From assembly GCA_934675115.1 (NCBI GenBank), contig CAKUPH010000016.1, positions 1-32,478 on the forward strand: a stretch of 32,478 bases of DNA. Direction: 5' to 3'. Origin of the DNA: an uncultured Oscillospiraceae bacterium (GTDB lineage: Bacteria > Bacillota > Clostridia > Oscillospirales > Oscillospiraceae). The notes under the pieces were generated by a model. The model had not been told where the DNA came from. It ran no database searches and saw nothing but the letters and a program-made list of their open reading frames with translations. Both the position numbers and the translations under genes were made by a program. Positions within the stretch are counted from its first letter, which is position 1. Every line of letters begins with the position of its first letter. Positions 17,217 to 26,375 of the stretch are shown one piece after another.

Positions 17217-17245
17217 TTGCCAAGGGAAGAGAATGGTGCTATACT
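17217..17245 (+). promoter_or_regulatory. Sigma-A promoter of yebC
   Basis: TTGCCA (17217-17222), 17 bases, TATACT (17240-17245). The leader to the start codon is about 55 bases and shows only a small GCC/GGGC hairpin. Confidence 0.8.
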
Positions 17246-17307
17246 ATTAGCGCATTTTTTAGCCTGAGAGAGGGCATTTACCATTCAACGAAGGGAACGA
17301 TACACCT

Positions 17308-18036
17308 ATGTCCGGACATTCCAAGTGGCATAATATCCAGAAGACTAAGGGCGCGGCGGACGCCAAGCGCTCTGCGGCGTTCACCAAGATCGCCAAGGAG
17401 ATCATCGTGGCCGTCAAGACCGGCGGCTCCGGCGATCCGGCCAACAACTCCCGTCTGGCCACCGTCATCGCCAAGGCCCGCGCGGCCAATATGCCCAACG
17501 ACAACATCAAGCGCACCATTGAAAAGGCTCTGGGCGCGGGCAACAGCGACAACTACGAGTCCGTCACCTACGAGGGGTACGGCCCCGGCGGCGTGGCCGT
17601 CATCGTGGAGGCTCTGACCGACAACCGCCAGCGCACCGCCCCCAGCGTCCGCCACATCTTCGATAAGTACGGCGGGAATCTGGGCGCTTCCGGCTGCGTG
17701 TCCTGGTCCTTCGACCAGAAGGGCGTTCTGGTCATCGAGCGCGAGGATCTGGACGAGGACGCCGTCATGATGGACGCGCTGGACAGCGGTGCCGCCGACT
17801 TCGAGGCGGAGGACGAGGTCTTCACTGTCTACACCGATCCGGACGACTTCGCCTCCGTGCTGGGCGCGCTGGAGGAGAAGGGCTATACCTTCCTGTCCGC
17901 CCGTGTGGAGATGGTTCCCCAGAACTATGTTGCCCTCACCTCCGAGGAGGACATCAAGAACATGGAGAAGCTCATCGACCTCATGGAGGATGATGATGAC
18001 GTCCAGAACGTCTGGCACAACTGGGACCAGGAATGA
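17308..18036 (+). CDS. YebC/PmpR-family protein
   Basis: A 242-residue protein with the family opening [20 protein letters not shown], the [18 protein letters not shown] core and the acidic three-domain layout. The family has long been labelled transcriptional regulators; some members are now reported to act in translation, easing ribosome stalling at proline-rich stretches, so the DNA-binding label should be treated with care. It is monocistronic: promoter at 17217, next gene on the other strand. Codon use is biased to C-ending codons, which suggests high expression. Confidence 0.95.
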   Translation: MSGHSKWHNIQKTKGAADAKRSAAFTKIAKEIIVAVKTGGSGDPANNSRLATVIAKARAANMPNDNIKRTIEKALGAGNSDNYESVTYEGYGPGGVAVIVEALTDNRQRTAPSVRHIFDKYGGNLGASGCVSWSFDQKGVLVIEREDLDEDAVMMDALDSGAADFEAEDEVFTVYTDPDDFASVLGALEEKGYTFLSARVEMVPQNYVALTSEEDIKNMEKLIDLMEDDDDVQNVWHNWDQE

Positions 18037-18105
18037 TTGAACTTTTCCAGCAGAAAGCAAGCTGATTTTCAAGGAAACAAGGGATTTTCGCAACTTATGA
18101 GTTTT

Positions 18106-18165
18106 CGGCCGCGACATACATCGAATCTGTTGTGACATACGCCCATCCTCCGATTGCGACATGCA
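18106..18165 (-). repeat. Three spaced repeats resembling an IS21-family terminus (solo end)
   Basis: On the minus strand the word GTATGTCGC (or a close variant) occurs three times: at 18164-18156 (GCATGTCGC), 18140-18132 (GTATGTCAC) and 18119-18111 (GTATGTCGC), spaced 24 and 21 bases. Multiple short repeats of this kind inside the ends are a feature of IS21-like elements, where they bind the transposase. No istA/istB genes and no matching opposite end are visible nearby, so this would be a relic. An operator array is the alternative. Confidence 0.4.
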
Positions 18166-18191
18166 AAAGGAGAAATTCTGAGAAATAAGCA

Positions 18192-18228
18192 AAAAATCGG
18201 TACTGCCGTGAAGGCAGTACCGATTTTT
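18192..18228. terminator. Bidirectional terminator between yebC and the HTH gene
   Basis: AAAAATCGGTACTGCC (18192-18207) pairs with GGCAGTACCGATTTTT (18213-18228) around GTGAA, with T-runs on both strands. It ends the minus-strand HTH transcript and any plus-strand read-through. Confidence 0.92.
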
Positions 18229-18242
18229 GTTTATTGGCCTTT

Positions 18243-18668
18243 TCAGAACAGCGTTTCCTCATCCTCGGAAAACAGCTTGTCATTGATGTCGAACAGGCTG
18301 ACGTTATGCACCAGCCCGTACATGATGATGGTATCCCGCCGGATCTTGGGGTAGAGCTGCGCAAATCCGCACAGCTTCAGCAGGTCCTGCGTCTCCTCCA
18401 GCGTGGCGCTCAGCCCGTAGCAGAGACAGATCAGGCGGCTTCTAGATGGATTCCTTCGGCCTGCGAAGATCTGGTGGAGGTAGATCTCGCTCATGCCGGA
18501 CTGCTTGGCCAGCACGGCTTTGGAAATACTCCGTTTTTCAAACAGACGGTTCAGGATCTCCGGCACGCTTTCGTTGCTGAAATGCTCCTGATGGTCCGAA
18601 AGAAATTCATTCAAGTTTGAGGAATCCATCAATTCCTGCTGAAGATCATCCGTATCTTTCTCTCTCAA
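18243..18668 (-). CDS. XRE-like helix-turn-helix protein, divergent from a kinase gene
   Basis: A 141-residue protein. After an acidic N-terminal 45 residues comes an HTH of the Cro/C1 type (SISKAVLAKQSGMSEIYLHQ, then IFAGRRNPSRSRLICLCYGL), then a helical C-terminal tail (LPKLCGFAQLYPK-like, ending SEDEETLF). No enzyme domain. The likely start is TTG 18668, with AAAGGCGG about ten bases upstream; an internal ATG at codon 15 with a weak AGGA is the alternative. It diverges from a protein kinase gene across 112 bases and is probably its regulator or its substrate; neither can be told from sequence. Confidence 0.85.
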   Translation of the reverse strand: MREKDTDDLQQELMDSSNLNEFLSDHQEHFSNESVPEILNRLFEKRSISKAVLAKQSGMSEIYLHQIFAGRRNPSRSRLICLCYGLSATLEETQDLLKLCGFAQLYPKIRRDTIIMYGLVHNVSLFDINDKLFSEDEETLF

Positions 18669-18682
18669 ATCAAAACGCCGCC

Positions 18683-18712
18683 TTTACAAAGGTGGGACTT
18701 ATCCCGTATAAT
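18683..18712 (+). promoter_or_regulatory. Sigma-A promoter of the kinase gene, in the divergent region
   Basis: TTTACA (18683-18688), 18 bases, TATAAT (18707-18712). A palindrome ATTGC-AAAA-GCAAT (18739-18752) lies downstream, in the kinase leader, and may be an operator for the divergent HTH protein. No equally good minus-strand promoter was found; TTGAAA (18738-18733) with a 19-base spacer to TATTAT is the best candidate. Confidence 0.7.
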
Positions 18713-18780
18713 ATTCCTAATAATTTTACAGTTTTCAAATTGCAAAAGCAATATGCCGGCTGCATAGGGTGTGTGAATAT

Positions 18781-19485
18781 ATGGATATATACAGTGGCCT
18801 TCTGGCCGCCGTGGACAAAGAATACGATACGGTCCGGGTCCTGAAGAAAAGCGAACGGGGCATGGTGTCCGCAGTGCGCCATAGGCAGAGCGGGACGCGG
18901 TACGTGTTCCGGAGATTTGCGGGAAACGGCGAGGTGTATCGGAAACTGCTGACCGTTTCCTGTCCCAATCTGCCGAAAATATTCGAGGTCGGCGAAGCGG
19001 ACGGTGAGACTGTTGTTCTGGAGGAGTACATACAGGGCGATACGCTGGCCTATCTGCTGACCGGGGACGTTCTGGACGCAAAAACAGCCAAAAGCGTTGC
19101 GAGGCAGGTCTGCTCCGCCCTGTGGACGCTCCACTCCATGGGCGTGGTACATCGGGACATAAAGCCTGAAAACGTGATGCTGCGGGGCAGGGAAGCGGTG
19201 CTGATCGACTTCGACGCTTCCCGGGTCTTCAAGCGTGAGCAGGGAAACGACACGCAGGTCTTAGGAACAACGGGCTACGCCGCACCGGAGCAGTACGGTA
19301 TCTCCCAGTCGGACAGCCGGGCGGACATCTATTCTCTGGGAGTACTGCTGAACATCATGCTGACCGGCCAGCATCCGTCCAGAGAGTTGGCAACAGGGAG
19401 GATGGGCCGCATCGTCCAGAAGTGCACCATGATGAATCCCCAAAAACGCTACAAAGATGTCCTGCACCTGATGGAGTCACTTTGA
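18781..19485 (+). CDS. Small atypical serine/threonine protein kinase
   Basis: A 234-residue protein that is almost entirely a kinase fold. The catalytic loop HRDIKPEN (124-131) is intact with D126, K128 and N131, and the APE segment reads AAPEQYG. Three features are unusual: no GxGxxG loop (the region reads KKSERGMVS), an Arg (about R44, YVFRRF) where the ATP-binding Lys is expected, and DFD (143-145) in place of DFG. There is no transmembrane or sensor domain. The ATG at 18781 has AGGGTG upstream. The next gene starts 14 bases after the stop, so the kinase and the zinc-ribbon membrane protein are probably co-transcribed. It may be an active atypical kinase or a nucleotide-binding pseudokinase. 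Confidence 0.9.
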   Translation: MDIYSGLLAAVDKEYDTVRVLKKSERGMVSAVRHRQSGTRYVFRRFAGNGEVYRKLLTVSCPNLPKIFEVGEADGETVVLEEYIQGDTLAYLLTGDVLDAKTAKSVARQVCSALWTLHSMGVVHRDIKPENVMLRGREAVLIDFDASRVFKREQGNDTQVLGTTGYAAPEQYGISQSDSRADIYSLGVLLNIMLTGQHPSRELATGRMGRIVQKCTMMNPQKRYKDVLHLMESL

Positions 19486-19499
19486 GAGGAGAAGATCCC

Positions 19500-20759
19500 G
19501 TGAGCAAAAAATGCATCAACTGCGGTGCGGAGCTTGCCGACAGCGCGTCGTTCTGCCCTCACTGCGAGACGGATCAGGGAAAAAGGCAGACTGTCCGTCA
19601 GCCGCGCCTGTGGCGAAAAAAACTGTTTGTTTCAGTGGTCGTTATTGTCGTGTTGGCGGCGGCAGCACAGGCGGCCGCGCTGATCTATAGCCGAACCCGC
19701 GGACCCATGACCTACGAGGGCGGTGCGCAGGTGAAATATACCGACCGTGATGGAACTTACAGCTTACAGCTCAGCTTTGACCACAGCAAAACCGTCGCGC
19801 GGGAAGCGCAGGACGGCGCGGTCGCCACGGCAGGGATCAACGATCTCTTCGCCATGCCGTCGCAGCTGACAATCTACGACGAAAAGACCGGCGCCGACGC
19901 TCAGAACGCCTTCTTTGAAAAAGTAGAAAGCTGCACCGCCGAGACAATCCCGGAGGAGGGAAGCCGCGCGATGACCGTCACCCCAGAGCCCGCCGCAGAC
20001 CCGGTATTTCCAGACGCCGCCCGGGTGGCTCACGTCAACTACAGCGGAGACTGCGGCACCAACGAGATCCGTTGGACGATTCGCATGAAAAACGGGGACA
20101 CCATCATCCTGAAGCAAACGCTCAGCGTGACGCTGCTGGAAACGGTCGAATACTCGCCGGAAAACGCGCAGATGGATACGCTGGAAGAGCTGAAAGCACT
20201 GCTGAAGCAGATCGGCGCCGAAGTCAGTTCGGATACCATCGTGGACATTTATCTGCCGCCGGTCACATACGACGGAAGCGTGGACATCTCCGGTCGTACT
20301 GTCAATCTGTACGGCGGGACGGACGGCGATAACCGGACGACCTTTACCCGGACGCTGACCATGAGGGACATGCCCAGCACAGCCACCATCACAGGCATTG
20401 ACTTCACCGGCACCGGCGGAACCGGGATCCGCTCCACAGTCACGATAGAGGTGCGGGAATGCACGTTCAGCGGCTGGGACATCGGCATAGAGGCCGCCGC
20501 CGGCGCGTGGGTGACCCCTATCAAATGTATGTTTTCCGGCAACGACATCGGATTCCAGTTCAATTCCTCAATGTGCCAAGGGAGAAATCACACCTTCTTC
20601 GGAAACATTTTTGCCGAAAACGGCACCGCCGTACTGCTCTCCCGCATTCCGGGAAACAGCCTTATCTACTTCACCAACTGTCAGTTTTCCAGAAATGAGA
20701 CAGACATCGACAACCGGACGCAGGCCCCCATCGACATCGACGGCGCGATATTCGGGTGA
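19500..20759 (+). CDS. Membrane protein: zinc ribbon, one transmembrane helix, extracellular beta-helix
   Basis: A 419-residue protein of unknown function. The N-terminal zinc ribbon has C5, C8, C19 and C22 (CINCGAEL to CPHC). A basic stretch (WRKK) precedes one transmembrane helix (about 42-63), so the ribbon is cytoplasmic and the rest is outside. A beta-rich domain follows (about 70-250), then a right-handed parallel beta-helix (about 265-419) with repeated 'I.nCtFsgn..Gi' type rungs. GAGAGGAGAAG precedes the GTG start, overlapping the kinase stop. The layout suggests a signal relay: the beta-helix may bind a glycan or cell-wall ligand and the ribbon could contact the kinase. That is inference from position. 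Confidence 0.85.
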   Translation: MSKKCINCGAELADSASFCPHCETDQGKRQTVRQPRLWRKKLFVSVVVIVVLAAAAQAAALIYSRTRGPMTYEGGAQVKYTDRDGTYSLQLSFDHSKTVAREAQDGAVATAGINDLFAMPSQLTIYDEKTGADAQNAFFEKVESCTAETIPEEGSRAMTVTPEPAADPVFPDAARVAHVNYSGDCGTNEIRWTIRMKNGDTIILKQTLSVTLLETVEYSPENAQMDTLEELKALLKQIGAEVSSDTIVDIYLPPVTYDGSVDISGRTVNLYGGTDGDNRTTFTRTLTMRDMPSTATITGIDFTGTGGTGIRSTVTIEVRECTFSGWDIGIEAAAGAWVTPIKCMFSGNDIGFQFNSSMCQGRNHTFFGNIFAENGTAVLLSRIPGNSLIYFTNCQFSRNETDIDNRTQAPIDIDGAIFG

Positions 20760-20899
20760 GCGGTGTCCCACGACGGCAATCCTGTCCGGCGATCACCGCG
20801 AAAAGGAGAGCGATGGAGCGTCGTATAACATAAAATAAAAAGGTATCCAATATCCAAAAGCAAAATCTGCCGATTTGCACGAAAAAGTTCATAAGTTAG

Positions 20900-20928
20900 T
20901 TGCCAAACATTTCACAATATGCTATAAT
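20900..20928 (+). promoter_or_regulatory. Strong sigma-A promoter of the thiolase gene
   Basis: TTGCCA (20900-20905), 17 bases, TATAAT (20923-20928). It lies in the 255-base gap between the zinc-ribbon gene and the thiolase. The rest of that gap holds no supported gene; a six-codon frame at 20813 with a good ribosome binding site was set aside. Confidence 0.88.
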
Positions 20929-21014
20929 GATTTTTGGCGGAATGTGTGCTATATTTAATTACAGTGAACAGACCGTGAACATCCACTAATAAAAATTTAT
21001 TGGAGGTATACATC

Positions 21015-22199
<1,185 letters not shown>

Positions 22200-22212
22200 T
22201 TTTCTGAACGGC

Positions 22213-22250
22213 AAAAAACGGGCAGACGATTTCGTCTGCCCGTTTTTTAT
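22213..22250 (+). terminator. Intrinsic terminator after the thiolase gene
   Basis: AAAAAACGGGCAGACG (22213-22228) pairs with CGTCTGCCCGTTTTTT (22233-22248) around ATTT. Confidence 0.95.
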
Positions 22251-22281
22251 GCGCAAAAGCACCTTTTCTCAATTGATGGAG

Positions 22282-22320
22282 ATATAAAGCAGAGGACAGG
22301 GGAGATACCCCTGTCCTCTG
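22282..22320 (-). terminator. Terminator of rnpB
   Basis: CAGAGGACAGGGG (22290-22302) and CCCCTGTCCTCTG (22308-22320) form a perfect 13-bp stem. On the minus strand it follows the RNase P RNA and is trailed by CTTTATAT, a short U-rich tail. Confidence 0.7.
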
Positions 22321-22331
22321 AAATTGAGCAA

Positions 22332-22787
22332 GCAAGCCTGTAAGCCGGGTTCTGTCATTCAAGACAGCCATCTATCTAGACGTACCGTTGCCGGTACGTT
22401 CCAGCCACCTCCTAAACGCGGCCGGGCCGGCCATATGCGTTACCACGGTGTTGCTCCGGATAGAGTTTACAGCGATGAGCAGTTCCCAGTCATCGGGCGG
22501 GCGCTTGTCTCCGCCTTTCCACCCTTACCTCGTCGGCGCAAGCTCCGTATCGCTCATCCCGCCGCACGCGGCGGGACTCGTTCACTTCGCTGCGCCTCCT
22601 CTCCCACAAAAGCAGAGCTTTTGCGGGGCCCATTTGGAACCGGATATGACGAGGCGGTATATCTCTGTTGCACTTTTCCTGAAGTCGCCTTCGGCGGGCG
22701 TTACCCGTTATCCTTGCCCTGCGGAGCCCGGACTTTCCTCATGAAGGGCCTTTCGGCCCATCCACGCGGCTGTCCAGCTTACTTGCG
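22332..22787 (-). ncRNA. rnpB: RNase P RNA (bacterial class A)
   Basis: Catalytic RNA that trims the 5' ends of tRNA precursors. On the minus strand it shows GAGGAAAGTCCGGGCTCC (22740-22723), the universal 5' core; AACGGGTAACGCC; GGTAAGGGTGGAAAGGCGGA; and the 3' core GACAGAACCCGGCTTA (22356-22341). GCAAGTAAGC near the 5' end pairs with GCTTAC and CTTGC near the 3' end to form P1. The 5' end is set at about 22787, six bases after the -10. At about 456 bases it is longer than most bacterial P RNAs; the excess lies between the 5' third and the central core, including the hairpin CCCGCCGCGTGCGGCGGG. The 3' end is approximate. Confidence 0.95.
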
Positions 22788-22793
22788 AAAGTT

Positions 22794-22822
22794 ATTTTAC
22801 TGTATGTTTCGCTGATTGTCAA
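22794..22822 (-). promoter_or_regulatory. Sigma-A promoter of rnpB
   Basis: On the minus strand, TTGACA (22822-22817), 17 bases, TAAAAT (22799-22794). Its -35 overlaps the -35 of the opposite murD promoter over five of six bases. Confidence 0.85.
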
Positions 22823-22844
22823 ATCTATTTCTTTGGGGTATAAT
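22816..22844 (+). promoter_or_regulatory. Sigma-A promoter of murD
   Basis: TTGTCA (22816-22821), 17 bases, TATAAT (22839-22844). The transcript leader to the start codon is about 60 bases. Confidence 0.8.
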
Positions 22845-22913
22845 ATATCAGATAGGGAGGCGGCGGTAACAAAGCCGGATGCTTCCTTTTTAATTGTAGT
22901 CAGGGGGCATTTT

Positions 22914-24290
22914 ATGCGTTCCGCATTAGACGAATATCTGGAACGGCTCAAGGGCCGAAAAGTAGCCGTGCTGGGCATCGGCATTTCAAACCTTCCGCTG
23001 ATCCGGCTGCTGGCCGGAGCCGGAATCCAGGTGACGGCCTGTGATAAAAAGGACCGCTCCGCCTTCGGCGATGAGATCGAGTCGCTGGAGAACAAGGGCG
23101 TTTTCTTCTGCCTTGGGCCAGACTATCTGGATCATCTTGACGGCATGGACGTGATCTTCCGCACGCCGGGGATGCGTCCGGACCTTCCCCAGCTGGCCCG
23201 GGCTAAGGAGCAGGGGTCGGAGATCACCTCGGAGATGGAGGCATTTTTCTCCGTCTGTCCCTGCCGGATCATCGCCGTGACCGGGTCTGACGGCAAGACC
23301 ACCACCACCACCATCATCGCCGGTCTGTTGGAGGCGTCCGGCTACCGCACCTATGTGGGCGGCAACATCGGCCACCCGCTGCTGGATCAGGCAGGGCAGA
23401 TGCGGCCGGACGACATGGTGGTGCTGGAGCTTTCCTCATTCCAGCTCATGACCATGGATCAGAGCCCGGACGTGGCAGTGGTCACCAATTTGGCGCCCAA
23501 CCATCTGGACGTACACAAGGATATGCAGGAGTACATCGACGCAAAAAAGAACATCTTCCTGCACCAGTCCTCCGAGAGCAAGCTGGTGCTCAACGCGGAC
23601 AACGAGATCACCGCGTCCTTCGCGCCGGAGGCCCGGGGGACCGTCACAATGTTCAGCCGGAAGAAGTCCCTCGGCCGGGGTGTCTGGCTTCGGGACGGCT
23701 CCATCGTCGTGGACAACCGGCCGGTGCTGGCGGTCAAGAACATCCTGATCCCCGGCGTCCACAACGTGGAGAACTACATGGCAGCCATCGCCGCCGTGGA
23801 CGGCCTTGTGTCCAACGAGACCATCCGGACCTACGCCAAGACCTTCGGCGGCGTCCCTCACCGCATCGAACTGGTCCGGGAGCTGAACGGCGTGAAGTAC
23901 TATAATGACTCCATCGCGTCCAGCCCCAGCCGCACCATCGCGGGCCTGCGCTCCTTCGACCAGAAGGTGATCCTCATCGCCGGCGGATACGACAAGCACA
24001 TCCCTTACGATGTGCTGGGGCCGGAGATCACTCGGGCGGTTAAGACGCTGATCCTTGTGGGGGCCACTGCGCCAAAGATCAAGGAGGCCGTCATCAACGC
24101 GCCGGACTACAGCACCGGCGAGCCGGTCATTCTGGAGCGGGACACTCTTCAGGAGGCCGTCAATATGGCTCACGATATGGCCCGGCCCGGCGATGTGGTC
24201 ATTCTGTCTCCGGCCAGCGCGTCCTTTGACCAGTTCAAGAACTTCGAAGAGCGCGGAAATACCTTCAAAAAATATGTCAATCAGCTATAA
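22914..24290 (+). CDS. murD: UDP-N-acetylmuramoyl-L-alanine--D-glutamate ligase
   Basis: A 458-residue Mur ligase that adds D-glutamate in cytoplasmic peptidoglycan precursor synthesis. The N-terminal Rossmann-like domain begins KVAVLGIGISNLPLI; the ATP loop GSDGKTTTT is at 124-132; NHLDVH and the EMYNDS-equivalent YYNDSIASSP follow; the C-terminal domain ends FEERGNTFK. I chose ATG 22914 because AGGGGG lies six bases upstream and homologues start here; the in-frame start at 22833 would overlap the promoter -10. murD is the first gene of a long same-strand run, and here it is away from the usual dcw cluster. Confidence 0.95.
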   Translation: MRSALDEYLERLKGRKVAVLGIGISNLPLIRLLAGAGIQVTACDKKDRSAFGDEIESLENKGVFFCLGPDYLDHLDGMDVIFRTPGMRPDLPQLARAKEQGSEITSEMEAFFSVCPCRIIAVTGSDGKTTTTTIIAGLLEASGYRTYVGGNIGHPLLDQAGQMRPDDMVVLELSSFQLMTMDQSPDVAVVTNLAPNHLDVHKDMQEYIDAKKNIFLHQSSESKLVLNADNEITASFAPEARGTVTMFSRKKSLGRGVWLRDGSIVVDNRPVLAVKNILIPGVHNVENYMAAIAAVDGLVSNETIRTYAKTFGGVPHRIELVRELNGVKYYNDSIASSPSRTIAGLRSFDQKVILIAGGYDKHIPYDVLGPEITRAVKTLILVGATAPKIKEAVINAPDYSTGEPVILERDTLQEAVNMAHDMARPGDVVILSPASASFDQFKNFEERGNTFKKYVNQL

Positions 24291-24303
24291 GGATGTGAAT
24301 CAC

Positions 24304-25344
24304 ATGGAAATTCAAGCTGCGCTGGAACGACTGTGCTCCATCGGCGCGCCCACCGGCTTTGAGCGGCCTGCGGCGCTGGCGGCGAAAGAGCTGTTGGAGC
24401 CGCTGGTGGACGAGGTGAAGATCGATCGGTTGGGCAATGTCATCGGCGTCCGCCGGTGCGGAAAGCCCGACGCCAAAAAGCTCCTGCTGGATGCCCATCT
24501 GGACGAGATCGGGCTAATTGTTACCGGCATCAAGAACGGCTTTCTGAAATTCGGGACGCTGGGCGGGGTAGACCCCCGGATGCTCCCCGACCGGGAGCTG
24601 ACCATCCTTACCGATCCTCCGCTGATCGGCGTGGTGGCCTGCCTGCCGCCCCATGTGCTCTCCCCGGAGGACCGGGAGATAGCGCCCCCCATCGAGGATT
24701 TTTACGTAGACACCGGCATGAGTCAGAAGGATGCGGAGCGGCTCATCCCCATCGGCACTCCCATGGTGTTCCGCAGCACCTTCACCCCACTGGGTGAGGG
24801 GCAGCTGTGCTCCAAGGCCATGGACGACCGCTCCTGTTTCGTCACTCTGCTCCGGGCGGCGGAGCTGCTGGCGGATAAGGAGCTGGACGTTGACCTCTAC
24901 ATCATGGGCAGCGTCTGCGAGGAGACCAACAGTGCCGGCGCCATCGCGGCGACTCAAGCCATCTGCCCGGATTACTGCGTGGCCGTGGACGTGACCCACG
25001 GCAAGACGCCGGACAGCCCGGCCAACCGGGCCAGCGTCATCGGCGGCGGCCCGGCCATCGGCATCGGCCCCAACATGTCCCGTTGGATGACCCGCCGGAT
25101 GTTTGAGAAGGCGGAAGCGGAAGGCATCCCCGTTCAGAAGGAGGTCATGGAGGGTGCCAGCGGCACCAACGGCTGGCGCATGCAGATCTGCAATGAGGGC
25201 GTGGCCACGTCCGTGCTCTCCCTGCCCCTCAAATATATGCATACCCCGGTGGAGGTGCTTGAGATCAGCGACATCGAGCAGGTGGCGCGGCTGCTGGCAG
25301 CCTTCACCGTGGGTCTCGGAAAGGAGGGCGGCCCCCAATGGTAA
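24304..25344 (+). CDS. M42-family metallopeptidase, first of three in tandem
   Basis: A 346-residue aminopeptidase of the M42 (TET/FrvX/YsdC) family, which form large hollow complexes that trim peptides. Metal and catalytic residues fit: H65 and D67 (AHLDEIG), D174 (KAMDDR), E206/E207 (VCEETNSAGA), D229 (AVDVTHG) and H313 (YMHTPVEV). ATG 24304 is chosen with a weak GGATG ribosome binding site; the frame extends upstream inside murD. It starts 13 bases after murD and its stop overlaps the next paralogue by seven bases. The three copies are diverged, so this is an old duplication. Confidence 0.93.
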   Translation: MEIQAALERLCSIGAPTGFERPAALAAKELLEPLVDEVKIDRLGNVIGVRRCGKPDAKKLLLDAHLDEIGLIVTGIKNGFLKFGTLGGVDPRMLPDRELTILTDPPLIGVVACLPPHVLSPEDREIAPPIEDFYVDTGMSQKDAERLIPIGTPMVFRSTFTPLGEGQLCSKAMDDRSCFVTLLRAAELLADKELDVDLYIMGSVCEETNSAGAIAATQAICPDYCVAVDVTHGKTPDSPANRASVIGGGPAIGIGPNMSRWMTRRMFEKAEAEGIPVQKEVMEGASGTNGWRMQICNEGVATSVLSLPLKYMHTPVEVLEISDIEQVARLLAAFTVGLGKEGGPQW

Positions 25345-26363
25345 ATACGCTGAAAACCCTGTGCGCCCTGTCCGGCGTGTCCTCCTTTGAGGACGAGGTG
25401 CGCAATTATATCATCGGTCGGGTATCTCCCTACGCGGATTCTCTGCGGGTGGACACCATGGGCAACCTGATCGTGTTCAAAAAGGGTACCAAGTCCACTG
25501 GGAACAAGCTCATGCTGTGCGCCCACATGGACGAGGTGGGCCTGATCGTCAAGTCCATCACCGACGATGGCTACCTGAAGTTCGGCTGCGTGGGCGGCAT
25601 CGACCGCCGTGTCCTGCTGGGCAAGCGGGTGGCCATCGGCGACAAGCGGGTCACCGGCATCATCGGCCTGAAGGCCATCCATCTGACCACACCGGAGGAG
25701 CGCAGAAAGGTCCCCAAGCTGGATGAGTACTACATCGACATCGGTGTCAAGGACCGCGAGAGCGCCGAAAAGCTGGTCACTGAGGGCGACTGCGGCGTTT
25801 TTGTCAGCGACGTGGTGGAGTTCGGCGACCGTATGCTCAAGGCCAAGGCCATTGACGACCGCGTGGGCTGCGCCGTGCTGGTGAAGCTGCTGGAAGAGGA
25901 GCTTCCCATGGACTGCACCTTTGTGTTCACCGTGCAGGAAGAGGTGGGCACCCGGGGCGCGTTCGGCGCGGCGTTCTCTGTCACGCCGGAGATCGCCATG
26001 GTGCTGGAGGGCACCACTGCGGCGGACAACCCTTCGCTGGACGAGAGCTGTCAGGTCTGCTGGCCCGGGAAGGGCCCGGTCATCTCCTGGATGGATGGCA
26101 GCGCCATTTATGACCGAGAACTGTTCGAGCTGCTGCGCGGTCTGGCGGACAAGCATCAGGTACCTTGGCAGATGAAGCACTATCTGGCGGGCGGCACCGA
26201 CGCCGGAGCCATCCAGCGCACCAAGTGCGGCGTCCGGGTCACTGGCATCTCCGCCGCCGTGCGCTATCTCCACGCGCCCAGCAGCGTAGCAAGCATTGCA
26301 GATATGGAAAATATGTTGGTTCTTGCCCGGCTGTTTATCGGCGCTGTGGCGGAGCAGTGTTGA
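25338..26363 (+). CDS. M42-family metallopeptidase, second of three
   Basis: A 341-residue M42 peptidase. The residues are H63 and D65 (AHMDEVG), D173 (KAIDDR), E201/E202 (VQEEVGTRGA), E224 (VLEGTTAAD) and the late His in RYLHAPSS. The fourth position is Glu here, where copies 1 and 3 have Asp; both occur in the family. AAGGAGGG lies about 11 bases before the ATG, inside the end of copy 1. All ligands are present, so it should be active. Confidence 0.93.
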   Translation: MVNTLKTLCALSGVSSFEDEVRNYIIGRVSPYADSLRVDTMGNLIVFKKGTKSTGNKLMLCAHMDEVGLIVKSITDDGYLKFGCVGGIDRRVLLGKRVAIGDKRVTGIIGLKAIHLTTPEERRKVPKLDEYYIDIGVKDRESAEKLVTEGDCGVFVSDVVEFGDRMLKAKAIDDRVGCAVLVKLLEEELPMDCTFVFTVQEEVGTRGAFGAAFSVTPEIAMVLEGTTAADNPSLDESCQVCWPGKGPVISWMDGSAIYDRELFELLRGLADKHQVPWQMKHYLAGGTDAGAIQRTKCGVRVTGISAAVRYLHAPSSVASIADMENMLVLARLFIGAVAEQC

Positions 26364-26375
26364 GGAGGTAATCTC

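Noticed and set aside
17240..17310. A possible riboswitch in the yebC leader (CTGAGAGAGGGC)
   Set aside because: The CTGAGA word recalls the thiamine-pyrophosphate riboswitch, but the leader is only about 55 bases and lacks the other conserved helices.
20813..20833. A six-codon frame (MERRIT) with a fine AAGGAG ribosome binding site
   Set aside because: The SD and spacing are good, but six codons give no homology evidence, and it lies in the tail of the zinc-ribbon transcript before a new promoter. It may be chance.
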